Notes: generated by a model from the sequence alone, not told the origin. 64,000 nucleotides of DNA from Pedobacter chinensis (GCF_003339865.1 NZ_QPKV01000005.1:62001-126000), one strand, 5' to 3'. Positions 9,336 through 19,837 are shown, numbered from the stretch's first letter. A program made the numbers and translations.

Positions 9336-11156
9336 ATGAATCAAAATAAAATAAATATTTACAAGAATGCTAATGCAATTATGTCTATAGAAGAACCTAT
9401 GCGAAAAACTGAGCAGGAGATCATGCCTGCTTATACCAAAGAGATAAATAAACCTGACAGCTATGATATTTATCCGTACCATTCCCTTGGCGATCATAAG
9501 ATATACCATGGTTTTTTTGAGTTGTGTCAGTTTATTACCGAGCAGAAAACGGTGGTTATTGATGGATATATAGGCGTTTATTGGAATCGTGTTGTAAATG
9601 CTTTATCGCAAGAGCTTGCCTTGCTTGGTCTGCAGGTAAATATTATAGATGCTTCTCTTTTTTTGAAAAATGAGGAAGTGATTGATGAAATGGTTGACCC
9701 GTTCATGGGCCAGAAAGATTCTGTCTGGGGAAAAAGAACAAACCTCGAGCTTTCTGATTTTTATGAACTTGATGTCTTGAAAAACGTTCAAATCGATCCT
9801 CAGTATGATATTAACATCATCATCGGTTGCGGTGCCTCATTAGCCCAATGGGATGGCACATTAATCTACATAGATCTTCCAAAAAACGAACTTCAGCATC
9901 GGATGTCTGCTGGTTCAATCTGCAATCTTGGAAAGTCTCAACCTCAGGAACAAATGGAAATGTATAAGCGCTTTTATTTCGTTGACTGGGTAGTGCTCAA
10001 CCGTCATAAGGAAAATCTTATTCCCAGAATAGAAGTGTTTGTTGATTCGCAGTGGGAAGATGAGATTAACTGGGCCCATGCTGCCGATATTCATGATGGA
10101 CTTCAAAAAATTTCCACATCCGTTTTTCGTGTGCGTCCCTGGTTTGCGCCCGGGGCCTGGGGAGGACAGTGGATGAAGCACCATATCCCACAACTGGATC
10201 AGAATGAAATCAACTATGCCTGGTCTTTTGAGTTGATTGTGCCTGAAAACGGGATTGTATTTGAAAGCAATGGACTGCTGTTGGAAGTATCTTTTGATAT
10301 ATTGATGTTCACCAATAACAGAAATGTATTGGGCAGACATGCTGAACAATTTGGAAATGAATTTCCCATAAGATTTGATTTTCTGGATACTTTCGATGGT
10401 GGAAATCTTTCTATACAGTGTCATCCGAGCCTGGAATACATCCGGAAGGAGTTTGGGGAACAAATTACCCAGGATGAAACTTATTATATTTTAGATTGTA
10501 AAGATGATGCCTCGGTATACCTGGGGTTTCAGGAAAATATAGACTCGAATCATTTCAGAAAAGTTTTGGAGAACAGTAACCTTGACGGACAAGAGATTGC
10601 CATTGAGGAATTCGTTCAGGTTCACAAAGCAAAAAAACATGATCTCTTTCTGATTCCAAATGGAACCATTCACAGTGCTGGTGCGCAAAACCTGGTATTG
10701 GAAATCAGCGCCACGCCTTATATTTTCACTTTTAAAATGTACGATTGGTTACGCCTTGATCTTAACGGTAAACCTCGTCCTATAAATATTGACCACGCCT
10801 TTAAAAATCTTGATTTTACCCGAAAGGGCCAAAAAGTTCAGGAAGAGCTAATCTCCAAACCTTATATACTTTCCGAATCGGATGGCGTTGTGTGCTATCA
10901 CCTGCCTACGCATGCAGAACATTTTTATGATGTTTACCGCCTTGAATTTGATGTGCAGGTTGATCTCAGTACCGATGACATCTGCCATGTGCTGATGCTG
11001 GTTGAAGGCTCATCCATTACTGTGATCACTAAACACGGCACAGTAATGCAATTCTCTTTTGCAGAAACCTTTGTAATACCGGCTGCTGCTGAAAGCTATA
11101 GAATTATAAATAATGGATCACAACGGGCAAAAGTCATCAAAGCCTTTTTAAAATAA
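9336..11156 (+). CDS. Class I mannose-6-phosphate isomerase-like protein with N-terminal kinase-like (degenerate P-loop) domain
   Basis: About 606 residues, much longer than ordinary class I isomerases. The C-terminal half (from about residue 265) is the cupin-type isomerase: WFAPGAWGGQWM, the zinc-binding SIQCHP (Gln and His), Glu in QDETYY, and His in IPNGTIHSAG are all present. Residues about 45-240 resemble uridine-kinase-type P-loop proteins (VVIDGYIGVYW, then YDINIIIGCGA and LIYIDLPKNELQHRM), but the GxxxxGK[ST] loop is lost, so kinase activity is doubtful. First gene of the mannan operon; it should convert mannose-6-P to fructose-6-P. I used ATG 9336; ATGs at 9381 and 9423 are alternatives. 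Confidence 0.85.
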   Translation: MNQNKINIYKNANAIMSIEEPMRKTEQEIMPAYTKEINKPDSYDIYPYHSLGDHKIYHGFFELCQFITEQKTVVIDGYIGVYWNRVVNALSQELALLGLQVNIIDASLFLKNEEVIDEMVDPFMGQKDSVWGKRTNLELSDFYELDVLKNVQIDPQYDINIIIGCGASLAQWDGTLIYIDLPKNELQHRMSAGSICNLGKSQPQEQMEMYKRFYFVDWVVLNRHKENLIPRIEVFVDSQWEDEINWAHAADIHDGLQKISTSVFRVRPWFAPGAWGGQWMKHHIPQLDQNEINYAWSFELIVPENGIVFESNGLLLEVSFDILMFTNNRNVLGRHAEQFGNEFPIRFDFLDTFDGGNLSIQCHPSLEYIRKEFGEQITQDETYYILDCKDDASVYLGFQENIDSNHFRKVLENSNLDGQEIAIEEFVQVHKAKKHDLFLIPNGTIHSAGAQNLVLEISATPYIFTFKMYDWLRLDLNGKPRPINIDHAFKNLDFTRKGQKVQEELISKPYILSESDGVVCYHLPTHAEHFYDVYRLEFDVQVDLSTDDICHVLMLVEGSSITVITKHGTVMQFSFAETFVIPAAAESYRIINNGSQRAKVIKAFLK

Positions 11157-11161
11157 ATATC

Positions 11162-12583
11162 ATGAGCGTTACAGAACAAGAAACATCTGTTGAAAGAAAC
11201 AGTCTCTATTTATATCTGGTGTGTCTGGTTGCCGCTCTCGGCGGCTTTCTTTTCGGATTTGACACTGCGGTAATCTCAGGTACGATCAGTTTGGTAAAAA
11301 ATGATTTTGGGCTGGATGCAGTGAGTGAAGGCTGGTTTGTAAGCTGTGCCCTCTTGGGATGCATCATTGGAGTAAGCATATCAGGAAAGTTGAGCGATAA
11401 ATATGGAAGGAAAATCGTACTGATTCTTTCTGCCCTCCTTTTTCTTGCTTCTGCTCTTGGTTGTATGTATGCAAGTTCTTTCTCAATATTAATTGCCTTT
11501 AGGCTCATCGGCGGAATAGGAATAGGTGTTGCCTCCATGGTATCTCCGCTTTATATCTCTGAATTCGCTCCGTCCAGGCTTCGGGGCACCATGGTTTCTC
11601 TATACCAACTGGCGCTGACCATAGGTATTGTGACAGCCTATTTTACCAATGCGTTTCTGGCTGCCCACACGGCGGAAATCTTTTCAGACAGCAGTGCTGA
11701 AAGAATATTTTCTCAGGAAGTATGGAGGGCAATGTTAGGCTTAGGAGCTGTTCCTGCATTCATTTTCCTGATTTCCTTATTCTTTGTTCCCGAATCGCCA
11801 AGGTGGCTGCTCTCTAAAGGGCGTAAAGAATCGGCTACAAAAATACTTATAAAAATTGACGGGGAAACCGCTGCAAACAAGGAGTTGAAAGCATTTTCTT
11901 TACAACAAAGCGACGGGGAAGATGCTTCACTTAAAACATTGTTTAAGCCGGTATACCGTAAGGCTTTATGGATTGGTCTGCTTTTACCTTTCCTGTCTCA
12001 GGTTTGCGGGATAAATGCCGTGATCTATTATGGTCCCAGAATTTTGGAGCAAGCGGGCTTTACCCTTAATAATGCCCTTGGAGGTCAGGTCACCATAGGC
12101 TTAGTAAATGTCGTATTCACTTTTGTGGCTATTTTTACTGTCGACAGATGGGGCCGTAAACCCCTGCTTTATGTTGGTATCGGTGGCGCTGTTTTCTCAC
12201 TTGTGATCATCGGAATGCTTTTTCACTTTGGGGTTATTTCAGGACCATGGATACTTATTTTCATACTCGCTTTTATTGCCTGCTTTGCTTTTTCTTTTGG
12301 GCCGGTATGTTGGGTGGTCATCGGAGAGATTTTTCCTAACGGGATAAGAGGTAAGGCAATGTCTCTCGCTACGCTGACATTATGGATCGGTAATTTCTTT
12401 GTTGGACAGCTCACTCCAATAATGCTTGAAGGCCTGGGCTCTTCCTGGACCTTCTGGATATTCGCCCTTTGCTGTTCACCTGCAATTTATCTTACCTGGA
12501 AACTTATTCCGGAAACCAAAGGCCGCTCACTTGAAGAAATCGATGTGCATTGGCACAAAAGTCACTCACAAACCAGCACCTGA
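11162..12583 (+). CDS. MFS sugar porter (SP family), probable mannose/hexose importer
   Basis: A 473-residue, 12-helix inner-membrane protein with the sugar-porter signatures: FLFGFDTAVISG in helix 1, GKLSDKYGRK in loop 2-3, PESPRWLLSKGR after helix 6, QVCGINAVIYYGPRI in helix 7, DRWGRKPLL in loop 8-9 and PETKGRSLEEI at the end. It resembles XylE/GlcP/GalP-type proton symporters. It starts 5 bp after the isomerase gene, so the two are co-transcribed. Import of mannose released in the periplasm is inferred from the locus. Confidence 0.92.
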   Translation: MSVTEQETSVERNSLYLYLVCLVAALGGFLFGFDTAVISGTISLVKNDFGLDAVSEGWFVSCALLGCIIGVSISGKLSDKYGRKIVLILSALLFLASALGCMYASSFSILIAFRLIGGIGIGVASMVSPLYISEFAPSRLRGTMVSLYQLALTIGIVTAYFTNAFLAAHTAEIFSDSSAERIFSQEVWRAMLGLGAVPAFIFLISLFFVPESPRWLLSKGRKESATKILIKIDGETAANKELKAFSLQQSDGEDASLKTLFKPVYRKALWIGLLLPFLSQVCGINAVIYYGPRILEQAGFTLNNALGGQVTIGLVNVVFTFVAIFTVDRWGRKPLLYVGIGGAVFSLVIIGMLFHFGVISGPWILIFILAFIACFAFSFGPVCWVVIGEIFPNGIRGKAMSLATLTLWIGNFFVGQLTPIMLEGLGSSWTFWIFALCCSPAIYLTWKLIPETKGRSLEEIDVHWHKSHSQTST

Positions 12584-12650
12584 GTTAAAACTTTATACCA
12601 CCTAACCTTATATTCCAGATGCACCTTGGCATCTTTATTAATCAAATGTT

Positions 12651-15600
12651 ATGAGACTTAAACTTTACAAAACAAAAGAACTTAAGCGGCTGCCCTTCCG
12701 GCAACTTGCGGTACTGGTATCATTACTGGTTCCCTTTACGCCTTCTTTTCTCGCAGCGAAAACTTTCTCTGCACCATTAACAGAGCTGAGCGCGATGAAT
12801 GTCACGGTTAGCGGAAAGGTTGTCGATGAAAAAGGTATTGGACTTCCCGGAGTAAGTGTACAGATCAAAGGCACTTCGGTCGGCGCTGTTACCGATGCCA
12901 ATGGTGAATACGTTATCTCCGTTCCCGATAATCTGGTTTCCCGAAGCCTTACGTTTTCCTATCTGGGCTATGTAAGCCAGGATATTGCAATTGCTGGCCA
13001 GAAAACAATAAATGTGCAAATGAAAGCAGGAGGAGAAAATGTATTGGATGATGTTGTCGTTGTAGGTTATGGCGTGCAAAAACGGGTATCGGTAACGGGC
13101 GCAATTAACACTATAGATGCGAAAAACATTGAAAATAAACCCGTATTGAATGCCTATCAGGCATTACAGGGTGAAGCTCCCAATCTGATTATTCAACAGA
13201 CGAATTTAAACCCGGGCAGTAATGTAACCGTGAACATTCGTGGTGTCGGAACTTTGGGTGATAATACGCCACTTGTAGTGGTTGACGGAATTGTGGGCGG
13301 GAACCTGAATACTATAAATCCAAATGATATTGCCAGTGTAACAGTATTGAAAGATGCAGGATCAGCCGCCATATATGGCTCCAGAGCTGCGAACGGCGTG
13401 ATATTGATAACCACAAAATCTGGAAAGCTGAACCAGCAAACAACAGTTTCCTACAATGGGAGCTATGGTATTCAAGATGCCAACGTGCTGGTGCATAAGG
13501 TTCCTGCATGGCAAAATGCTTACTATAAAAATGAATCCCTGGTAAACTCAGGTCTTAGTCCGGCTTATACACCAGATCAGATACAGCAGCTTAAAGATCA
13601 GGGTGATGGCACATGGGATATTGAACACCTTTTAAGAACAGCTCCTCAACAATCCCATAATTTTAGCATTGCAGGCGGAGGCGAGAAAAGTTCGTTTTTT
13701 GTTTCCGCCGGATTTCAGGATCAGGAGAGCAATTTCATCGGTAATGGTGGAGAAGGAGCGAATTTTGGCTACCAGAAATATAACCTGCGATTAAATCAAA
13801 CCAATGTTATTGGCAAATTAAGAACTAACTTTATTCTTCTTTATACCAAGACACGCAATAAAACAAATAGCGTTGGCGATAACAATATATTTGCTGATGC
13901 GAACAGGGTGCCCCATAATTTCAACTGGCAGGACGAAAATGGAAATTATCTGACTAACCCCTTTGCCTCGCAATACAATGAATATGGAGTGCTCGAAAAA
14001 GGTGGGTTTAACCAGGCAGATAATGATGAGATTTTTGGCTCTTTTAACGGGCAGTTCAATATCACAAAAGACTTAAGGTTAACCGGACAGTTTGGCGGTA
14101 CGCTTCAGAATAATGGAACATTTTTCCGTCGTATGCAAGTTAATTACCTGCCTTCAGGTGTTTATGGCGATGATCGTTCTGTTCTTGATGCAAACAGTAA
14201 GTCACAGCTTTTCAATACCAAAGTATATCTTGAATATGGTAAGAAAATTTCCGATCACGATTTCAAGGCGCAAATCGGAGCTGAGAGTGAGAATTATTCT
14301 CAACGTGGTTTCCAGTTACAAAAAACCTTAACTGATCAGTTACTGGGAACCCCGACAACAGGAACATTGGTAGATGCCATCAATTCCAATAACAGTCTGG
14401 CCATCAATTCATATAGCCTGCTTTCTTTATTAGGAAGGCTGAATTATAGTTTTAAGGATAAGTATTTACTTGAAGGTAATGCCAGATATGATGCCTCCTC
14501 TAAATTTGCCAGAGGAAACCGCGGGAGTTTCTTTCCATCGGTAAGCGCTGGCTGGATTGTGAGTCAGGAGCCATTCATGCAATCCGTCAGGAACACGCTG
14601 AGTAACTTGAAATTACGTGCATCATATGGTGTAGTAGGAAACCAGAATGTGGGCAATTTCCAGTATCAAACAACCTATTTCAATTATGCCAGTGCATATG
14701 GTTTTAATAATGTGCCTGTTGGGGGAGCCGGAACATTACTGTCTAACAAAGATTTGACATGGGAAAAGGCATCCACTTTTAATATTGCGGTGGAAGCGGG
14801 CTTTTTTGATAACCGCCTGACTGCATCTTTTGATTACTTCACAAAAGTTACAAGAGACATTCTGCAGCCCAGACAGGACATTCCGGCCATTTTCGGAGCG
14901 GCAACGCCTGATTTTAATGTGGCGAAAGTGAGAAGCAAAGGATGGGAGGCTACTTTGACTTATAACCTGCGCGGAGACAACGTGACTCAAAGTTTTAGTT
15001 TTAACCTTGCTGACAATCAAAATAAATTGCTCCAGTTATCTGGCGGCGCTACTGAACAAATAATCAATCAGGATGTGTTTCAATTGTTGAGAAGAGTCGG
15101 GGAGCCTATAACCCAATATTACGGGTATGAGACCAATGGTTTTTTTCAAAATCAGGCAGATATCAACAACTCACCAAAAATCGCCGGAAACCCAGTTGTA
15201 CCGGGAGATGTAAAATTCAAAGATCTTAATAACGATGGAATAATAGATGCTCAGGATAAAACAGTTTTGGGTAACCCATTTCCAAGGTATACTTTTGGAT
15301 TCACTTACAGACTAGCCGTTAAAGGTTTTGATCTCCAGCTCTTCATTCAGGGCGTTGGCAAGCGTGAAACCTTCTTGCGTGGTGAACTTGTTGAACCATT
15401 TCATTATGGATATGGTGCTACAGTATATGAGCACATGACCAATTACTGGACGCCGAACAATCCGGATGCCCGCTACCCGATTTTTGCAAACATCGGCTCG
15501 CCATCCAATACCAATAACTGGCGCACAGGATCTGATCTGTACAAATATGACGCGGCCTATGCCCGTTTGAAAAACGTGAACATCGGCTACACCCTGCCTC

Positions 15601-15803
15601 AAATGGTGACCAGGAAATTTGGTGTTGAACGCCTTCGGGTTTCGCTCATTGGGCAAAATCTATTCACGCTTAGCAAACTTAAATTCATCGATCCGGAAAC
15701 TTCCGAATTCGGAAATAATTTAAGCACTGGCTCCAGTTCAAACAGTGCCCGCCAATATCCTTTACCGATATTCTATGGTGCTGGTTTAGACATAACTTTT
15801 TAA
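12651..15803 (+). CDS. SusC/RagA-family TonB-linked outer-membrane transporter (mannan PUL)
   Basis: A 1050-residue full-length SusC. Order: signal peptide (to about residue 36), carboxypeptidase-D-like domain (50-125: VSGKVVDEKGIGLPGVSVQI), TonB box DDVVVVGYG, plug domain with VNIRGVGTLGDNTPLVVVDG and VTVLKDAGSAAIYGSRAANG, and a beta barrel carrying DLNNDGIIDAQDKTVLG. It should import mannan oligosaccharides in complex with the SusD encoded 23 bp downstream. It lies 67 bp after the MFS gene; no terminator was seen in that gap. Confidence 0.96.
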   Translation: MRLKLYKTKELKRLPFRQLAVLVSLLVPFTPSFLAAKTFSAPLTELSAMNVTVSGKVVDEKGIGLPGVSVQIKGTSVGAVTDANGEYVISVPDNLVSRSLTFSYLGYVSQDIAIAGQKTINVQMKAGGENVLDDVVVVGYGVQKRVSVTGAINTIDAKNIENKPVLNAYQALQGEAPNLIIQQTNLNPGSNVTVNIRGVGTLGDNTPLVVVDGIVGGNLNTINPNDIASVTVLKDAGSAAIYGSRAANGVILITTKSGKLNQQTTVSYNGSYGIQDANVLVHKVPAWQNAYYKNESLVNSGLSPAYTPDQIQQLKDQGDGTWDIEHLLRTAPQQSHNFSIAGGGEKSSFFVSAGFQDQESNFIGNGGEGANFGYQKYNLRLNQTNVIGKLRTNFILLYTKTRNKTNSVGDNNIFADANRVPHNFNWQDENGNYLTNPFASQYNEYGVLEKGGFNQADNDEIFGSFNGQFNITKDLRLTGQFGGTLQNNGTFFRRMQVNYLPSGVYGDDRSVLDANSKSQLFNTKVYLEYGKKISDHDFKAQIGAESENYSQRGFQLQKTLTDQLLGTPTTGTLVDAINSNNSLAINSYSLLSLLGRLNYSFKDKYLLEGNARYDASSKFARGNRGSFFPSVSAGWIVSQEPFMQSVRNTLSNLKLRASYGVVGNQNVGNFQYQTTYFNYASAYGFNNVPVGGAGTLLSNKDLTWEKASTFNIAVEAGFFDNRLTASFDYFTKVTRDILQPRQDIPAIFGAATPDFNVAKVRSKGWEATLTYNLRGDNVTQSFSFNLADNQNKLLQLSGGATEQIINQDVFQLLRRVGEPITQYYGYETNGFFQNQADINNSPKIAGNPVVPGDVKFKDLNNDGIIDAQDKTVLGNPFPRYTFGFTYRLAVKGFDLQLFIQGVGKRETFLRGELVEPFHYGYGATVYEHMTNYWTPNNPDARYPIFANIGSPSNTNNWRTGSDLYKYDAAYARLKNVNIGYTLPQMVTRKFGVERLRVSLIGQNLFTLSKLKFIDPETSEFGNNLSTGSSSNSARQYPLPIFYGAGLDITF

Positions 15804-15826
15804 TACTCACGGTTAGAACTACTCAT

Positions 15827-17449
15827 ATGAAATTTCTATATAAAAACCTCATAATTGCCATCGCATTGCTAGCATTTGCGGGGTGTAAAAAACTGGATAT
15901 TGCGCCTACCGACAGGTTTTCAGATCTGACATTCTGGACCGTTGATGTGAACGTGACCAATGCGTTGAACAATAATTACAGTCTGCTTTATAACAGTAAC
16001 TTGTATTTTGAACCAGAGGCACTCTCTGACAATGCCTATTCTCCCTCCGGAGATCTCAACCTGATTGCCAGTGGCAATGCAACCTCACTTACAGCGAAGT
16101 TTCAGGGAGATTGGGCGAGCTACTATCGCACAATAAAATCCGTAAACATCTTTCTGGAAAACGTAGACCAGAATAAAACGCTTCCACAGGCAACTATTGC
16201 CCGAATGAAGGCAGAAAACCAATTTATGAGGGCGTTTGCATTGTTTAATCTAATTAAGTGGTATGGTGATGTGCCGCTTCCTGATCATGATCTGACTCCC
16301 GAAGAGGCTCAGGTAATTCCCCGCACTTCCAAAGCTGCAGTAAGTGCTTTTATTGTTAGTCAGTTAGAAGCCGCGATACCCAACCTGCCCAGCAAAGATC
16401 AGCTCCCGGATGATGAGAATGGAAGGATAACAAAAGGCGCTGCTCTGGCACTACAGATGAGGACATTGCTTTATGAAGGAAACAAAATGGCGGAAGTGAT
16501 TGCTGTTTGCGAAAAACTGATCAATAACCAGTCTACCTATGGTACCTATTCACTCTCTCCAAATTATAGCGCATTGTTTAGCGATCCGGTAACCAATAAA
16601 ACCAGCAGTGAGAGCATATTATCCCTTCAATATGTACCTACGGTAAGAACCTGGCAAAATTTCTGGGATTTCGCACCCCGAACGGTTGGCGGAAGAGTTA
16701 GCAACATGGCCCCAACTCAGGAACTGGTGGATGATTACGTTATGCTGAATGGAAAGGGAATCAAAGAAGCAGGCTCAGGATATTTGGAAAACGATCCTTA
16801 CATTAATCGCGATCCCAGGCTAACCGCAACAGTTGTTTATGACAGGTATGCATGGGTAAATCCAAACAACAGCACCAAAACGATTTACATCAAACCAGGC
16901 ACAGATCCGGTTCAGCCCGGTCTGGATGAATATTCTCCAGGTTCCCAAAGTGCCTCAGCAACCGGTTATTACTGGCGAAAGTATTTTGATCCAAGCGCTT
17001 TGTCAAGTTTTGTTTCCGGCAATAACCTCCACTTGTTCCGATATGCAGAGGTATTGCTAACTTATGCAGAAGCCAAAAACAGCCTCGGACAGATGGACGC
17101 ATCAATTTGGGCAAAAACGATTGGTGCCCTTCGTTCAAGAGCAGGTTTCACAGATGCTGCTGCATTGAATTTTCCAGGTGGGGACCTGACCAATATTATT
17201 CGCCGGGAACGCAGGGCGGAACTTGCAATGGAGGGCTTAAGAGTTGATGACATCAGACGATGGAAAGTGGCTGAAGTGACCATGAATGGATTTGCCCATG
17301 GAGCAAAATTTGCTTCGGACCAGAATATTGATGGTGGCTATATCAGAACCCAACAAAGAAAATTCAATCCGCAAAGAGATTATCTCTGGGCCATTCCCTC
17401 AAGTGAGATCAGTCTCAACAAAAATTTAACTCAGAATCCGGGATACTAA
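15827..17449 (+). CDS. SusD/RagB-family surface glycan-binding lipoprotein (mannan PUL)
   Basis: A 540-residue lipoprotein with Cys20 (FAGCKKLDIAPTDRFSD). The N-terminal SusD-like segment (YRTIKSVNIFLENVDQ, ENQFMRAFALFNLIKWYGDVPL) and C-terminal RagB/SusD segment (LFRYAEVLLTYAEAKN, IRRERRAELAMEGLRVDDIRRW, DYLWAIPSSEISLNKNLTQNPGY) are standard and the length is typical. It pairs with the SusC upstream as the surface lid and first glycan contact. Confidence 0.96.
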   Translation: MKFLYKNLIIAIALLAFAGCKKLDIAPTDRFSDLTFWTVDVNVTNALNNNYSLLYNSNLYFEPEALSDNAYSPSGDLNLIASGNATSLTAKFQGDWASYYRTIKSVNIFLENVDQNKTLPQATIARMKAENQFMRAFALFNLIKWYGDVPLPDHDLTPEEAQVIPRTSKAAVSAFIVSQLEAAIPNLPSKDQLPDDENGRITKGAALALQMRTLLYEGNKMAEVIAVCEKLINNQSTYGTYSLSPNYSALFSDPVTNKTSSESILSLQYVPTVRTWQNFWDFAPRTVGGRVSNMAPTQELVDDYVMLNGKGIKEAGSGYLENDPYINRDPRLTATVVYDRYAWVNPNNSTKTIYIKPGTDPVQPGLDEYSPGSQSASATGYYWRKYFDPSALSSFVSGNNLHLFRYAEVLLTYAEAKNSLGQMDASIWAKTIGALRSRAGFTDAAALNFPGGDLTNIIRRERRAELAMEGLRVDDIRRWKVAEVTMNGFAHGAKFASDQNIDGGYIRTQQRKFNPQRDYLWAIPSSEISLNKNLTQNPGY

Positions 17450-17462
17450 AATCTATAACGAT

Positions 17463-18590
17463 ATGAAAAATTTCAAAACATTATTCGTTTTAATGCTCGC
17501 CGCCTTTATTGCGGTAACTTCCTGCAAAAAGGATGATAAGGAACTCAATGAGAACCTGAATTCCATTGGTGCTTTAACCTTACCGTCGAATCAACAAAGT
17601 ATAAAACTTACTCCATCCAATGCATCTGCTGCTCAGCAATTCAAGTGGAACGCTGCAAGCGCCGAGAACGGTGGGCTCATTCTTTACGAGGTTGCCTTTG
17701 ATAAGGAGAGTGGAGACTTCTCAAATCCCGTTTTCAAAGTGGTTTCTGACGGAGCAGGTATACAACCTCAGGTAACCATCTCTCATAAAGACCTGACCAA
17801 AATCGCGGCCTTATGTGGTATAAATTCTTCAAGTACAGGAAACGTAAAATGGACAGTAATGGCTTCAAAAGCCAGCAATAGACAAGCGGGTCAGGAAAGC
17901 AGAATACTGCAGTTAGAAAGACCAGCTGGTTTTGCTGAAGTGCCATCTGAACTGTATATCACTGGAACGGCAACAGAGGCCGGGGAGGACATCACAAAAG
18001 CCATCAGGATGAAAAAGCTGGAAGATGGTGTGTTTGAAATATATACCTCTTTAAAGCCTGGCAGTTATATCCTTACTGATAAAGCTGTTCAGGGAGGAAG
18101 AAAATTCTATTCTGAGGGCTCGTTGATCAAGGAAGGTACATCTCCAATTACCACGACGGGGAATACCAGGGTATATTATTTAAAATATGATTTTAATGTG
18201 GCTACTGTGGCTGATGCAGTAGAAATTCAGAGCATGGGATTGTATATGTCTGCTTATGCCTCTGAAATTGGTCAACTTGCTTATAGTGCGAACGGTACAT
18301 GGCAGTCTGATGCAATCCCTGTGGTATTTTATCAATTTTCATGGGGCAGAGACGAGCGCTATAAGTTTGCGATGCACACTTCTGCTGGAATCCGATACCT
18401 CGGAAGCAGCAATGAGAACAATGTGAGTCCGGTAGGGCAGGGTGCGTCCTACTTTTATTTGAATGCGGTAAGTAATGATCAATGGAACAATACCTATAAA
18501 TTCAATCCTTCAGCAGATAATAAAAACGTAAAAGTAGTGGTAACGCTTAATTCCAGCGGCCCTTATACGCATACCGTAACGACACAATAA
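17463..18590 (+). CDS. SusE/SusF-family outer-membrane glycan-binding lipoprotein
   Basis: A 375-residue lipoprotein with Cys21 (AVTSCKKDDKE). Residues about 35-160 match the SusE N-terminal beta-sandwich (LTLPSNQQSIKLTPSN, FKWNAASAENGG, VKWTVMASKASNRQ). Two further beta modules (about 160-260 and 265-370) occupy the place of the carbohydrate-binding domains of SusE/SusF. It is non-catalytic and should help capture mannan at the surface. 13 bp downstream of susD, same operon. Confidence 0.88.
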   Translation: MKNFKTLFVLMLAAFIAVTSCKKDDKELNENLNSIGALTLPSNQQSIKLTPSNASAAQQFKWNAASAENGGLILYEVAFDKESGDFSNPVFKVVSDGAGIQPQVTISHKDLTKIAALCGINSSSTGNVKWTVMASKASNRQAGQESRILQLERPAGFAEVPSELYITGTATEAGEDITKAIRMKKLEDGVFEIYTSLKPGSYILTDKAVQGGRKFYSEGSLIKEGTSPITTTGNTRVYYLKYDFNVATVADAVEIQSMGLYMSAYASEIGQLAYSANGTWQSDAIPVVFYQFSWGRDERYKFAMHTSAGIRYLGSSNENNVSPVGQGASYFYLNAVSNDQWNNTYKFNPSADNKNVKVVVTLNSSGPYTHTVTTQ

Positions 18591-18634
18591 TTCATACTCC
18601 ATTGGCAGATATGCCAGTGGATAATAAATCGACT

Positions 18635-19837
18635 ATGAAAAAATTACTTTATAACAGTTTGCTCATTTTATCTATTGTATGCTCCGCTTCCTGTAAAAAG
18701 GGTGGCACGGTAGTTCCGGTTACACCGCCTCCCGTGGTTCCACCCTCAACAGGGACGCCAGTTAACTATCTTCAACTGGCACAGGAAACGCATACTTTTA
18801 CCATAAATAACCTATTGACATCAAGCTATAGTTATAGGGCAAATACAACCACTCACTCCAACAATTGCTACGAATGGTATAATGTGAGTCAGATCTATGC
18901 TGATGCTGCAATGGTAAGCGTGGGCCAGACCAAACACCTCGCCTATATGAACAATACCTTTAAATTCATGGAGAATATGTGGGATAAAAACGATCTTAGA
19001 GGTGGCTATTTTGCTTCGGTGAATCTTGATGGGACCGGCGCGGGAGGTGATAAATATGTGGATGATAATGCCTTAAGTGGAATGGTTTATCTCGAGGCTT
19101 ATGAGGTTACCACAGGAGCAGATAAACAAGCCTATCTGGCTAAGGCAAAAGCTTGTGGAGACTGGTTGATTAATTGCGGTCTCTGGGATAATGTGTATGG
19201 CGGCGGATTTTACTGGAATACGTTAAAACCTGACAAACCTACCCAGACCAACGGCCTGGCTTTGCAATTGTTTTTGAAACTTTACAGCTTAACAGGTGAA
19301 AGTATTTACCGCGATTGGGCAATACAAGTAGAGATGTGGCTGAATAATAAAATGTTTGATCCGGCTAGCGGTTTATACATTTGGAGAATTGATGGCCCGG
19401 GAGAAGGCAAAAAACACATTGAAAAGTTCACTTACGATAACGCGATCATGGTGGAAGCATTTATTTTATACAGTAAAATAATGAATGATCCGGGCTATCT
19501 TACCAAAGCGCAAAATCTGGGCAAAGCAATGAACACCACCTTGTGGAACTCTGTTTGGAAAGGATATGTATTTAACACTGCTGAAACCAGGATCAATCCG
19601 GCGTGGTGCGCCTGGGGATCTCAGGCCATGATCCGTCTTTATGAAGCTGATAAAAATGAAAGCTGGCTGGTATATGCCAGGGAAAATATCAATAGATTAA
19701 ATGTAGCCAATAGAAATCCGGGCACTTTTGGTTATTATTTTTTCGCAGGATTTGACGGTCAGAACCGCTCACCTGAAATAGAAACAGTTGACCAGGCCTG
19801 GATGCAGCGGATTCAGGCATTACTTTCCAAATATTAA
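18635..19837 (+). CDS. GH76-family endo-alpha-1,6-mannanase, surface lipoprotein
   Basis: The mature protein is a GH76 alpha/alpha barrel. The catalytic Asp-Asp pair appears as YVDDNALSGMVYLEAYE (Asp143-Asp144 from this start), with NTLKPDKPTQTNGLALQLFL and the closing DQAWMQRIQALL also family-like. A lipoprotein signal ends at Cys20 (SASCKKGG), followed by a Pro/Val-rich linker, which suggests surface anchoring. The frame extends up to a TTG at 18602, but ATG 18635 starts the signal peptide. GH76 enzymes cut the alpha-1,6-mannan backbone of fungal mannan; surface cutting feeds the SusCD pair. Confidence 0.92.
   Translation: MKKLLYNSLLILSIVCSASCKKGGTVVPVTPPPVVPPSTGTPVNYLQLAQETHTFTINNLLTSSYSYRANTTTHSNNCYEWYNVSQIYADAAMVSVGQTKHLAYMNNTFKFMENMWDKNDLRGGYFASVNLDGTGAGGDKYVDDNALSGMVYLEAYEVTTGADKQAYLAKAKACGDWLINCGLWDNVYGGGFYWNTLKPDKPTQTNGLALQLFLKLYSLTGESIYRDWAIQVEMWLNNKMFDPASGLYIWRIDGPGEGKKHIEKFTYDNAIMVEAFILYSKIMNDPGYLTKAQNLGKAMNTTLWNSVWKGYVFNTAETRINPAWCAWGSQAMIRLYEADKNESWLVYARENINRLNVANRNPGTFGYYFFAGFDGQNRSPEIETVDQAWMQRIQALLSKY

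Noticed and set aside
18602..18634. Upstream TTG start for the first GH76
   Set aside because: It would add eleven polar residues in front of a lipoprotein signal peptide; ATG 18635 is the natural start.
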